Counted from the stretch's first letter, positions 22,248 to 35,500 are shown. The stretch is DNA of 64,000 nt from Oegoconia quadripuncta (GCA_949316235.1 OX438751.1:1842413-1906412); one strand, 5' to 3'. Notes: generated from the letters alone by a model not told the origin. Numbers and translations: made by a program.

Positions 22248-22620
22248 TATACAGGGTGAATTTGAATTCGTGTAATTCCCATGAACTGGTGACTTCACTC
22301 TTGGTTACGAACAACTTTCCCGAAGGTACCATAGTCGAATTTGATCAAAAAAGGTTCAATTACCTATACAAAGTAAACCATTCTGAAACCACATTTCTTA
22401 TGAAAGTCCAACAATTTTCGGCTGGAGACTACAATCCTGATTATGAACAACGTTCCACTAAGGAACCATAACTGAATTCAGCCGAAAATTTTTGGACTTC
22501 CATACTTTGTATGGGTATTCAAAGTTCGGCTATGGTTTATTGGGGAAAATTGTTCGTAATCAAGAGTGGCGTCACCAGTGAATGGGAATTACACGAATTA
22601 AAATTCACCCTGTATACGAG
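22248..22620. mobile_element. MITE family M1, complete copy
   Basis: TACAGGGTGAATTTGAATTC at the left and its inverted counterpart AAATTCACCCTGTATAC at the right. It lies in the presumed 5' UTR intron of gene B. Confidence 0.85.
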
Positions 22621-23164
22621 TAGATTTTCGATACTTTGTTTTGTCACCTTGATGTCTGTAATTTCTCTAGCCATCCAGTACTCCTTGCAGAAAACAGACA
22701 CCTAATTAAAATCAAGTGATATATAGACTAAAGCCCAACTAAAGCAAGAACTCTATCCCATAAAACTACTCTTCATATCCTGCAAATACTCCATAAAATA
22801 GAAATATTTCACTAATCATTTTTGATCAGAATGAGAGGAAAAGGCTACGTCGACAAGTGCTTCTTATTTTTTTATTTTGGATTATTTTTAAACCCCGACG
22901 TTAAGACGTGTGTTGTTAGTCTGTCTGTGGCAATGACCTAAACGGCTGATCCGATTTGGAAACAGCTTCCTGTTTTGATAATCAGTTAAGACAACTCCAA
23001 GATATCTTTTAACACAGTTGGTTTGTTGCGTAGGTGATATTTTAATAGTCTTCCGAGGGATTTATCAGAGAAATTACCACCTTTTTCATTTTCCTGGAGA
23101 AGAGAGGCGTATGTCTTTCTCTGACACTTCAACAATCCTAATGCAAAAAGTTTTTTCACTACAA
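22621..23164. other. presumed 5' UTR intron of gene B, no gene
   Basis: No exon recognised. A patch at 22890-22990 (ACCTAAACGGCTGATCCGAT) resembles a widespread insect interspersed motif. Confidence 0.35.
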
Positions 23165-23350
23165 CGGATCAGCTTTTGACCTCAATCATACCTGATGTTA
23201 AGTGACAATGAGGCCGAAGATGGAAGCACGCCCGCCCGGAACCCTCAATTTTGTTGGACTGGCTATCTTATCTCAAACAGCCGGAATGCAACAATGCTAT
23301 CAACATTCTTAGATAAGATGGTGGTAACTGGCCAGGCCATGTGTAAGAAT
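23165..23350 (-). mobile_element. SINE family II fragment
   Basis: Reverse complement of the body of the 55.5 kb copy (TTGACCTCAATCATACCTGA ... GGCTATCTTATCTCAAACAG). The tRNA-like head is missing. It ends about 50 bp before the acceptor of gene B's coding exon 1. Confidence 0.75.
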
Positions 23351-23425
23351 GGCAAACGAGCACACTTCAGCATTTTAATAATAGTATTGATATCATTTCA
23401 GTTGTAAATACTATTCGCAATCAAG

Positions 23426-23585
23426 ATGACTGTGAAGAAGCGACCCTCGGATCTGACCAGCCTGGAGCGGTTCAACCTATACTACAAGGAGAAGGAGGAA
23501 CCGATGACATCAGGAGAGAAATTCCAGAGGTTCGTTTGGAATCCGAAGACGAGGCAGGTGTGCGGCAGAACTGGGTCAAGCTGGT
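23426..23585 (+). CDS. gene B exon 1
   Basis: 53 codons plus one base, ending TGG T|GTGAGT. The upstream acceptor is at 23400-23401. The ATG (AATCAAGATGA) is the first in frame. Its last 15 bases and the donor are repeated 180 bp downstream in a tandem duplication. Confidence 0.9.
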
Positions 23586-26500
23586 GTGAGTTATTTTATG
23601 TAACAAATAAGTTGAAATGTAGATAGATAACAAAGCCGGTTCTGGTTCTCCTCTTCGTGTCAATGTCCAATTATATCCAACCAGAATTTGGTCATGGCTA
23701 CGGCGTTGTCTGAACCCACGCAAAGGTCCTCTTTATATTTGTAGGGTTCCCTGGGTCAAGCTGGTGTGAGTTATTTTATGTAACAAATAAGTTGAAATGC
23801 AGATAGATAACAAAGCCGGTTCTGGTTCTCCTCTTCGTGTCAATGTCCAATTATATCCAACCAGAATTTGGTCATGGCTACGGCGTTGTCTGAACCCACG
23901 CAAAGGTCCTCTTTATATTTGTAGGGTTCCTATCGTGTGAAATTTATTTTGAACTCATATTGTCTCCAAGTTTTCTTTATTTATTTAATTTAATGATGTA
24001 ATTATGTGGATTAAGTTACAATCGCGACCGTCAAATGACAAAATTAACGCTTTATTCCATGACGGTGTTTTTTTTAAATTAAACTACCTATGCCAATTTG
24101 CCAAATATTTTTCATTACGCTAAAAAAAACTTATCCGCGTGTATAGATTAGAATTTTATTTTATTAGGTATAGTTATTACGTTCCATGTATATACTTCAG
24201 TTCTGCAAATAAAGTTTAATCATTGAAATTTTCAAATAACTTTCGCAGTATGATCCATTTATCAGATCTATGCTGGCATTAGTGCATGGCTCATTGCATA
24301 CAGTTTTGACAGTTTTGTCAGCCTGGTAGCCACGATACCTGGCTGCAGTGATTTCAAGTCCAGTAGACTTGAAAACAACCAGAACCAACTGTAGGCCAAG
24401 CAGCAATGTTAATAGCATTGTTGTGTGTTGTCAGAGAGAAGATCGCCATCCCCCAAATGCGTTGAGGTTTCCGGGTCAGTTACGCTTCCACCTTTGACCT
24501 CATCTTCACTTAACATCAGGTGTGATTAAGGTCAAGTACCAACCCGTTGTGTATAAAAAAAACCCTTTCGAAACAGAGAAATACACTCTAACCGCCTCTG
24601 TGCTTATGTGAGCCACATACAGATCTTTCGCATGCCAGGCTATTTCACAAATGATAAAGAAATATAAAAACCTTTATGTAAAATTAAAGCCTGATTTTAA
24701 AAGAGCAACCCTTCGAGCTTCTTGCTTGTTCTTCTCGAGGGAAAATTGCATTTTGAACAAGCAGTAACTTAAAAAATGTAAAATGGACTATTTTAAGTGT
24801 ACTCTGTGTCCTACAAAATAAAGCATCTTTGACTTTTGACTACATTGGTAAACAACATAAAGTTTACAAAATGGGGGTCGCGGGTTTGATTTCCAACGGG
24901 GTTCATGATTAGAACTCGGTTTGGTGGTAGGGAATTTTTAGAAGCTTTTATTTTACTTGCAATGTTCGTATCGAAGTTGATTGCTCATTTGCAAACCACT
25001 TTTCAGCCACTTGCTGATTTCTGATTGAGCTAATGTTATGGAATCATCCAGCTGATCTGATGATGGAGCAGGGATTTCGGGATTGGAACTCCCTGATGGC
25101 AAATAAATAAATATCCTTAATACACACAGCGCCATCTAGTTCCACAGTAAGCAACTATAGGCTTGTGTTGTGGATACCAGATGGTTGATATACTACATAA
25201 ATACATTTTTTTTTGTAAATACTTATTATAAATGAAAACATCCATAACTCGGGTACACATGTCCGCATTCATCACACAAACATATGCCCCTAGCGGGATT
25301 CGAACCCGCAACTTTTTGGTATAGTGGTCAGAGTTGCTAACCACTACACTAAACAGGTCGTCAAACCACCACCACCACAAACACCGAAAGTCAAATTTTC
25401 GCTAGTCTGTTTTGTTGTCTGATCACTTTTCATTAGTCAATAACGAGGGTTTGCAGAAGGAGCTGACTAGAACTCCTTGATAGACTTTATGTTACTGGAA
25501 TATTTAAAGCTTGTTTTTAAAAGCATTTTTAATATAGAACTTATTAAATATATGCCTGGCCAGCTACCACCATCAAGTCTTCAAACTTCAAGCATTTATT
25601 TCCACGTAAGATACATGATATCATTTGTTGAATGTCAATTTAAATCTACTGGAAATAAAAAAAGTTTTTTGCATTTATCTGTCAGTCGGTATGTCCAAGC
25701 TACTACCGCTTCGGAAAGGGAAATCATCTGTGGGAAAAGAAGCGGCGCAAGAAACCCACAGGATCATTATTGTTCTTTCTTTTAAAAAAAAAAGTATATA
25801 ACTAATACAATTTTATAATTTTGAGGAGCTGGTCGAAGTACACCAAGCGTGTTTGCCATTCAGGTAGTCACTAATTTTATAATAACCCTTTTTTGCTAAT
25901 GTTATTTTGACATCTCTGTCGCCCATCAAATCCAGCTGTTTGAGATAAGATAGCCAGCAATTGTGGGTTCCGTGTGAGCGCGCTTTCACCTTCGGCCTCA
26001 TCTTCTTTTAACAGCAAGTGTGATTGAGGTCAAGCACTAAACAGCCGTACATAAAAAATTTTCGCATGGTGCATCTCACCCATTACCCACAGAAAACGAA
26101 CTAGAATTTCCTAACGTCTCAGAGTTATCAAGACGACCGTGGCCTAGCGGAAGCCGCGACGGTCTTTGAATTGACGTAATGCGCGATCATTGCCACATCC
26201 TGCGCGCGCGCCGCCGCCGGTGTAGCGGCGGGTGTAACTGGACCACTCCAGGAGTGCTCACTGGATTTTTGTTCAATTTGATAATTTCATTGTTCATAAA
26301 AGTCAACAAAGTTGATTCAGACTGATGATATAATTAATTTGGCGTCTGAATAAGTCCTTGGTTTTATTTGTGAGTTGTCATACGATGATACTTAGGCTCC
26401 TCGGAAAACCAGCGTTGTAATCGTTTTTTCCTCTCGACTACAACATAATGCTGAGATGGGGACCATTTGATAGCACTTTGCGACACCGAAATCTAGTACC

Positions 26501-29500
26501 TACTGATTTTTTTAATGCACTACGGGTTCGTACTTGACCTCAATCACACCTGATGTTAAGGAAGATGAGGACGAAGGTGGAAGTGTACTGATGAGGAGGA
26601 GCGCGGGTAGCGGTACCGCAATTAGACGTGTTTATTTTGTTCTCCGACTGTTAATTAAATATTATGTGTTAAAACTGTGATTAACGATATTAAACCACAA
26701 TCAACACGTACCTTAACCTTCATACTTTGAAATAGTGTTTCTAGTGATACTGACATAGTGTAGTTTTGGAGAAAATAGGATATTTATTTCTGGATTCTAC
26801 CGCGAATGCATCGTAAGTGACTGTGACTGTGCATCGATGACCTTGAACGGTCACGGCAACTACAAGTGCAATATGTCATTGCGGTTGAATGCGTTGACTA
26901 TATTCGCCCGTTGTAAACGTGTACCGATAGCTGAGTGGTTGTACTCGTTGCGCACTTACCTTGCGCTCGATGGATGTGTGATCGAATCCGGGACTAACAC
27001 ACATATTATGTTATACTAGTTTTGTTTTTTTTTTGTTTTTCTTTTTTAAATTTTATTTTTATAAAATCATGTCGAACGTTACTATCACATGTGCCGGATG
27101 TAGTGAAATTATAGATAGCAAAAGATTTATGCGCTGTAGCGTCTGCAAGGACGCGTATGACCTCCAGTGCGCAAATATATCTGAAAAGCGTTTTTATAAC
27201 ACCCTAACCACGGAGCGTAAAAAGAACTGGATATGTGTGGCATGCACAAGTAAAAAACCTAAGCAGGGCAATATTAACACTCCAGTGCGCGGTGATGTCG
27301 ATCACGTTAATACTCGTCGTGGAGTGATTAACGCTAGTCAGATTTCTACGGATAATGAGGCGGATGGGGTGGCTGATAATCCACTCCTAGACGACTCTGG
27401 ATGCAAAGCTGTTATCGAAACGTCTGATGTGCGGGCCTTAATCCACGAATTTCGTCTATTCAGAGAGGAGATGCGTGCCACGCGTATACAGATGCAGAAC
27501 CTCGAGGCGGCTATGACTAGTCTTTCGTCGAGGGTGGATGTCTGCGATAAACGCATTGATGAACTTTGCACTCGTATGACTAATATAGAGCATCATTTTG
27601 CGGATGATGGACCTGCGCACAGTGACCCATCATTGTTGGAATCAATTAATCAACTAAAACTAGAGTTGAACGATCGTGATCAGGAACTCCTGCTCAATGA
27701 TATAGAAATTTCTTGTGTCCCTGAACAGAAAGGTGAAGGTGTGCCACACCTTGTAATGACCTTGGCAAATAAACTGGGTGTTAAGCTGACTGAACAAGAC
27801 ATTGTTAGTGCAACGAGGGTTGGTATTTACGCGGCGTCTGTTGCAACGGGCCCTTCGCCTCGGCCACGGCCCATAGTCGCTCGTCTCGCCCGCCGAGCCG
27901 TGCGCGACCAGCTCTTGCAGGCTGCTCGGGTAAGACGCGGAGCTACTACCGAGGATACGGGCTTACCCGGTCCGGCTCGACGTTTCTACGTCAACGAGAG
28001 ATTGACCCGTATGAATCGCCAGCTTTTTGGAAGGGCTCGTGAACTTGGAAGCCGTCTAGACTGGCGATTTATTTGGTCCAGAGACGGCAAAATCTACGCA
28101 CGTCAACGTCACGGGAGAGATGATCCACGTTATCGTTTGCGATCGGAGGCGGATTTTGTTCGGGTTTTTGGTCCGCTCGCGGTTGGGTCATCTGAAGTTA
28201 AAAACTAATAATATGATAAAACATTTAATTCCCACCAGACTGTTTGTATTCCATTTTTATTTGTATTTGTGTTTTTTCGGTATCGTACTTGCTTTGTTTC
28301 TTGCTAAACTTGAATGGCTTGTTATGTTGTGCACGTGCGCCATGTTAATTGTATTTTATTTCGGCGTGTCACTTAATAATGAATCTGTGATTCAATGTAA
28401 AATCTGGCAAACCGTCGATAAGAAGTTAGCCGTAAAATTTCTTAAATTACTTACATTTCATCACTTTACATTGTATGCCTTAGAGTATTATTTTTGCATT
28501 TTACTTGTTTTGTATAACTACGACCATCTACGCTATTTTGTTAAAATTAAACCTGATATTGAATTTGTTTTTACTTACTTCGTTTTGTGTGCTGCAGCAG
28601 TAATCTATTTTGAAATAGTTTATAAATTACATCTTAATTTCATATTTACATTATTCATTACACTACATGTATCGCATAAATATTATGTTACTCATAAGGT
28701 GCAGAGTGCAGAGATGTCCCTTAGTAGGGTTGAACTTTCGGTCAAGGTGCCATTCATTCTACTAAGGACCAGAATGAATAATTTTAAGGTCACTTATATG
28801 ATCCAAATTACAATATTTATATTAATTAACACAATCACTTGGATAAATATTTTTATACGTGTATTTTCTAATATTATTACATGTTTAATTATTGCTATTC
28901 CCAAATTTATATACATTTATCAAAATTGTTACACGTGTTATGACTATTATAATTATGATACATATTATTTACTAGGCAGGTTGCTTGTCGTTTGCATATT
29001 AAATATAATTAACAATGCCTACCAATAAAAATGTTTTTTTGAAGTTGGGACTAGTTAATGCGGGATCACTGAACACAGGACATGATGACTTTGTCTTAGC
29101 AATGGATCGTTTTAGGGCCGACATTGTCGCAGTTAACGAAACATGGCTGAAGCAAGGACAGGAGACTCGCGCGCCAGCCGTGCCCGGCTATCAATTGCGC
29201 TGCACTCCGCGTCCGCTGCACATGCGTCGGGGACGGGGAGGCGGTCTCGCATTTTATGTTAAACGAGATGTTCGTGCGCGCCTTGTTAGACATCCAGACG
29301 GCGATATAGAGCAAATGTGGCTTTCATTGCGATTGAATGGGTACAGTCTTGTTGTGGGAACGGCATATAGACCTCAGTGGATGAATATAGATTTTTTCAT
29401 TGATGCATTGACGTCATCGATTACACACTTTTCGAACTATAGCTACGTTGTTCTAATGGGTGACTTTAATGTGGACTTACTGGACACCTCTGGTAAGAAT

Positions 29501-32500
29501 ACTAGAAAAATTACTCAGTTTTTGGAATGTATGGACTTGGAGCAGGTAGTGACGGAACCCACTAATTTTACGGTCAATTCCGCAACCCTTATTGATGTTG
29601 TATGTACCAATGCTAGGGTGAGTGAAGTAACGGTGTCTAACGTCGGAGGCATACACGGACATGCAATGATTAATGTCGGGGTAACGTTGAAAAAAGTAAA
29701 AATTCCTTCAAAAATCTTTACTTACAGACCATTAAGAAATATTGTTTTAGATAGTCTCAATCACGATTTAAGCCTAATTGACTGGAAAGAAGTTACAAAA
29801 TTATCTTCAGTTAATGCTATGGTTGACAAATTTAATTCTTTAGTAATTCAGATTTTTGATAAACACGCTCCTTTAAAGAAAATTAAACTAAAAAATAAAC
29901 ATTCATTGCCTTGGATTACGGACATTATTCGAAAAATGATAGATCTCAGAAACGATGCATTAAAAAAGTATAGAATTACCAAGTCGGATGTACATAAATG
30001 TTATTATAAGGAGCTTAAAAGATTAGTTGTAACTAGCATTGCCAACGAGAAAAAGGCTTACTTTAATCATTATGTTAACTCCCAATATAAGAATAACAAA
30101 CAACTTTGGAAAAATATTAAACAAAAAATATTAGTTGATCCTGCTAAACAGGATAGTTTACCATATTATTTTAATAACCCCAATGACATCAATGATCATT
30201 TTTTGAATATACCCGGTTCTAGTTCGATATCTGACTCAAGTTTGACTTACTTTGAAACTCATCGGTTTGCAGATGCAATGTTTCGAATGCAGTGTATTGA
30301 AGAGAACGAGGTGGCTAAATACATAACATCTATTACGTCTAACGCTATTGGTCATGATGGAATTAGTAGAGATATGATTATACTGACTCTACCTTGCACG
30401 TTGTCTATAATCACTTTCATTATAAATAAATCTTTACAAACCGGTATTGTCCCGAGTCAGTGGAAGAAGGCTCTAGTCAGGCCATTGCCCAAGGTTACTA
30501 ATCCAAAAGAACTTAAAGACCTAAGACCTATCAGTGTATTGCCTTTCCTTTCCAAACTACTTGAAAAATCGGTATACACGCAATTAAGTAACTATGTGGA
30601 AACAAATAATATTTTACCAACCTATCAATCAGGGTTTCGAAAGGGTAGGGGTACCAGTACTGCTTTGTTAGATGTCGCAGACAATATACTTGCAGAGCAG
30701 GATGTCGGGCGTGGTACTATCTTAACTTTATTAGATTTCTCTCGTGCGTTCGACAGTATTAGTATTCCATTACTGTTGGCGAAACTGACATATTATGGGA
30801 TAGACTCTCAGTCAATCAAATGGTTTGACAGTTATCTCAACAGTCGTTCGCAAACTGTAAAACTTATATTGGAAGACGGCAGTTGTGCCCTCTCTGATCC
30901 TCGGTTGTTGAGACGTGGAGTACCTCAAGGGTCAATCTTGGGTCCTCTTCTGTTTATAATATACAGTACTGATCTTTCTGGTGTTATTAAACATAGTAAA
31001 TACCATAGCTATGCGGACGATATTCAGTTGTCTAAATCTGTGGACCCACAAAACATTGATGCTGCACTGAGGGGATTGAATAAGGATTTGGCGGGTATTG
31101 CTAGCTGGTCCAATAGTAACACTCTTGTGCTTAATCCTAACAAATCTAAATTCATAATCTGTGGTGCAGCAACGTTGATAAATAAAATCAAAGCAAATAA
31201 TCCAATTGTAAGCATTGAGGGTCAGAATATAGAACGCGTTGAGGAGGCTAGGAATTTGGGAGTCACTTTTGATGGCCAGTTACGTTTTAAATCACATATA
31301 GTAAACCTGGTAAAGAACTGTTTTTATCGTATAAAAATTTTATACAAAGTTCGTAATTTACTCAGCGAGAAGGTACGCATAATGCTCTGTGAATCCCTAA
31401 TTTTATCTAGACTCAACTATGGTAATATGGTTTATGGCCCGCGTCTACAGTCTGAGACAGAGCGATTAATTCAACGAGTGCAAAATGCGTGCTGCCGTTT
31501 CTGTTTCAAAATACCGCCACGTACTCACATTTCACCGTACCTCAATAGCGCGTCTATGTTGAATATGGACTCACGTAGGCGATTTCACCTTGCGTGTCTC
31601 TTGTTCGACATAAATAAATTTAAGAAACCCGAGTATCTTTTTGCAAAATTGAAATTTCCATCACATTATGATACCCGCAATATCAGGTCTATACGTCCGC
31701 CTCTAGTGGTGCACAAGCATAAGACTGTCGCATTTACTGGCAGCTTCCGTTATCAAGCGACCAAGTGCTGGAACAATATACCTCCTCCTATCCGAACATT
31801 AACTTCAAAGTACACATTTAGAAAACTAATGAAGTCGAATATTCTAGAATTCCAGAAAATAAATGTTCCGAAACAGGATCGCGAGGCGGTCGCTGCTGCT
31901 GTTAGATGTTAGACTGTTTATTTTGTTTTGTCGACACTATTATTATTAATTATCTATGCTTTACATTATAACATATATATTTTTATGTTATAAATTAACC
32001 AACTATGATAAAGTTACGTATATACTAACTATGTTCTTGAGCCCCACAACTTAGAAACATTACGTCTCTTTATATTCACTCGCACCTATACTATCACTCA
32101 TTAATCACTATTTCAAGAGTCTGAAAATTGCTATTTATTTAATACTTTCTGTTTCCTCTGGTTTAGGTTCCAAGTTGCTCTGCTCCTTAGGGGATAGCTG
32201 AAAATCAGTGTTTTGCTCAATGAGCAATCTAATACACTGAGCTATGACCCATTTGTACTGCTGCAGCACACACATGCGTTAGTGTTACAATATTATGTTA
32301 TTGTTGTAAATGTGTTACCTTATCTGTGTATCAATATGTATAAGCTAAATGTATGTGTGTGACTGTGGAAACAAATAAAGGCTTTATCTATCTATCTATC
32401 TATCTATCTACTGACCCGGAAACCCACTTGGAAACACATTTGGGGGACTGGCTATCTTATCTCTGACAACCGGAACACAACAATGCTATTAACATTGCTG

Positions 32501-35500
32501 CTTGGCGGCAGATTTAGATAAGATGGTGGTAGCTAGCCAGTCGGACATTTAAAATGCCCTACCACCAACCAAACCGAGTACTTAAACATGTACCCCGCTG
32601 GGGATCGAACCCGCGACCTCCGAATCGTAAACCCAATGTTGTTTACATTGAGCCACAGGCGGTTACCTAGGGATTGATGATCCATATATTTTTATGTTGA
32701 GTTATGTTGTATTACATAACTTAACATGAAGACGATCGACCTGATCAATTAACTTGAATGCATAAGTATCGCTAAATGGATCAATAAAGTTTTCTTATTC
32801 ATGTTTATGATTATTTATATTTATGATTATTTGGCGGGAATTCCGCGAGTGACGTTGTATTTTTGAACACCGACGGAAAAGGACAGATGTTACGTGTTTG
32901 ACGGCGATCTGTGTGTGTGTGCTTTTGGTGCCGTTTTTTTTTTCTATTTAAGATTAAAGTACCTATGCGAAAGTTTTAGCAGCCATGTTTTATGAAATTC
33001 AATTGAACCGTTTTGTAAATATTTAACACGAGCTTTCCATTCTCGGCTTCGCCTGCGTGGAGTAACTTTATCGTGAAAATTTGTTTATCCAGCAGGAACT
33101 ACTCACCTTATCGGGATAAAAAATATCCTGTATTAATCCAGATTATGTTCTACCTTTGTACCAAATTTCATCCAAATGCGTTCATCCGTTCGCCGTGAAA
33201 AATCCTCAAGCAACAAACAAATTTAAATAGATTAGATAAATCAAACCTACATTTTAGATAAGATTTTTACCTTAAAAATGCAATACGATACGATATTTGC
33301 TACCTAAATCGATACAATCTCGATACAAAGCAACATTACCGGGCATCGCTAGCACGGATACGAAATTTTGTATACACGGCTACATTAAAATAATACATGA
33401 TAATCATGAAGGAGTACTAAAAAAATGTTTTTATAAGTATTTAAGTCGGTAAGTGTGGAACTTATTTAACTACATATCAACAAATTATCGACTATTTTCT
33501 ATGGCGGCCACGGACCGGTTGTGCACAATCAAGACATCAATCCTCGAAAGTGCAACTTCAAAAATTAAACACATTGTCCATTCGTTTGACATTTCTTCAT
33601 TTTGTTAGATTATATCTAGGTATTATATGTTCGTGAGGAACGAATCGATATCGTGATTTAAAAGACTAGTGACGCCATCTACTGACAAGAACCTATAAGC
33701 TTGTCAGGTCCGCATTTTTTTGCAATATATCGTTCCCAATGTTCCCACTGTCCATGGGTACCAATTTTTCAGGGCTTCGTACTAAAAGGGTACGGCTACA
33801 AAAGCACAAGAGTCCTTATTACTAAGCCTAACCCATCCGTCCGTCTGTTAGGAAAAAAACTAGGGCCTAAAATTTAAATTGTACTTTTTTAACTACAAGT
33901 CTGGATTTCGGCCACCATTTTGTGCAATGAAATGTATTTGTATTGTATTGTATTGTATTGTATTGTATTTGCGAAAACGATACTAGGAACTAAGGCCCTT
34001 ATTAATAAACCAATCTCAATACAAGTCTTGAGGCTGTATCAACCGAGATGCGTCTTAAGAAGTTGACGCTATCTCAAGCTCCGTACTAATTTATAAACCA
34101 ATCTTAAAGTTTACTCAGCTGAGATCCCTTCTGAAGTATACGCCTCAGCGGCGAATAAATGATAGTCTTGAGTTTCGTTTATTAATATCGCACCTGTTAA
34201 GTGAGTACTGCTTGAGAGTGCACGTGCTTGTCAGGTCTAGTTAGGTTTATTAATCAACACGTTTACTTGAGACCGGTCACAAGACTGTTCTCAATCTTGA
34301 GAACGGTTTATTAATACGGGCCTAAGACTCATATCTTAATAAAACGATTTCAAAATTGAGATCGAACTTGCGAGGTGATTTATAAGACTTTTGGGGCTTT
34401 TTGGCGGGAACTCGGCGAGTGAAGTAGCATTTTTCTTTATAGGTCTTAAAATTTGTGCATTCTAACTTTTGAAGCTTAATAATGGCAGAATATTGTGCAG
34501 CAAACGTTAGTGTTGGTGTACAGGTGAAGGGAAGTGTAAATTAAAGTGCGTAACGGAGTTTTCGGGTTCCCACAAGAAGCCGCCAAAATCTTTTGTAAAG
34601 CATTCTGCCACTTTACTGAAGAATGACTTGACCGTGACTAGACTCTGTATACGACGAATTACTTGTTTTGATTGAGACTGACCTATAAACTGAAGAAATA
34701 AGATAAATAAAAATTTTCACTCGAAACTGGCAGTAATGTCCCTCGACAATGAGGTTGACTGGTTGCCATCCTCAAAAATAAGAAGAAGAAGAAGACTTTT
34801 CATACAAAATATTGTCCCAAGTGTGAACTGAAGTAAAGGTGGGATAGATGAATAGACACCGAGGTAATTCCATAAGTATTCCGTTTTGCCATAAGTAATC
34901 CGTTTCGGTCCGGAACACTAAAATATTAGGTCTTTACCTAAGAAATTGGCGTTTTGTATGAAGAATTTCATTAAGACTGTTTTCTCCATACAAACATTTT
35001 TCTTTTTTTTTTTTTGGGAACGGCAAATCCAAATTTAGCTAAACTTTGTGTGTATTATCGGATAACATTAAGTTAAGTATAGGCAGCGTTAATTTTTAAA
35101 AGTAACCGCTTTATAAAAGTTTGAGCGAATCTAAGAAATGATTATGGGAAGCACATAAAAGAGCTCTGTTCAAATTTTTTTTATTATGTGATTTAGCCCA
35201 GAAATTAAAAAATATTTCACGTGAAATTTTTCAAATAAAAAACAAATTTGGATATAGCTTTGAAAATCGCAGAAATTGGTACATATGGTTAACGAAGAAA
35301 AAAACTCCAATTTCCTCCAAACTCCAAATATCATATGCCACACACAATCCAAGTTACCTACACATAAGTTTTTTGTTTATGGCAAGAATCGAGTGTTATT
35401 CTAATGTAGTTTTTACTGCACAAGAATAAAAAATGATTAAAAACAAACAGAGAAGCCGGGGCTGTGGTTGTTCGTGCGCTTTTGGGATCCATTGCACATT

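Larger units (their letters stand above)
26592..32408 (+). mobile_element. full-length three-ORF CR1-group non-LTR retrotransposon
   Basis: 5,817 bp with TACTGA target-site duplications at 26586-26591 and 32409-32414. Order: 5' UTR of 477 bp with a tRNA-like A/B box pair; ORF1 (27069-28208); a hydrophobic middle ORF (28213-29028); ORF2 with endonuclease and reverse transcriptase (29015-31912); and a 3' UTR of about 496 bp ending AATAAAGGCTTTATCTATC and then a (TATC)n tail. All frames are open, so the copy looks young. It is sense-oriented inside intron 1 of gene B. Clade assignment (PHD-like ORF1, APE-type ORF2, no RNase H, microsatellite tail) is inference. Confidence 0.92.
26522..32668 (-). 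mobile_element. SINE family II split by the full-length retrotransposon
   Basis: The SINE 3' part is at 26522-26591. The rest, including the tRNA-like head (antisense GGGGATCGAACCCGCGACCT), is at 32409-32668. Joining at TACTGA restores the order seen at 55.5 kb (...GTCAGTACGCTTCC...). The SINE is therefore older than the retrotransposon. Confidence 0.92.

Noticed and set aside
28120..28212. Upstream start for the middle ORF of the retrotransposon
   Set aside because: It would overlap the end of ORF1 by about 90 nt in another frame; the ATG at 28213 right after the ORF1 stop fits better.
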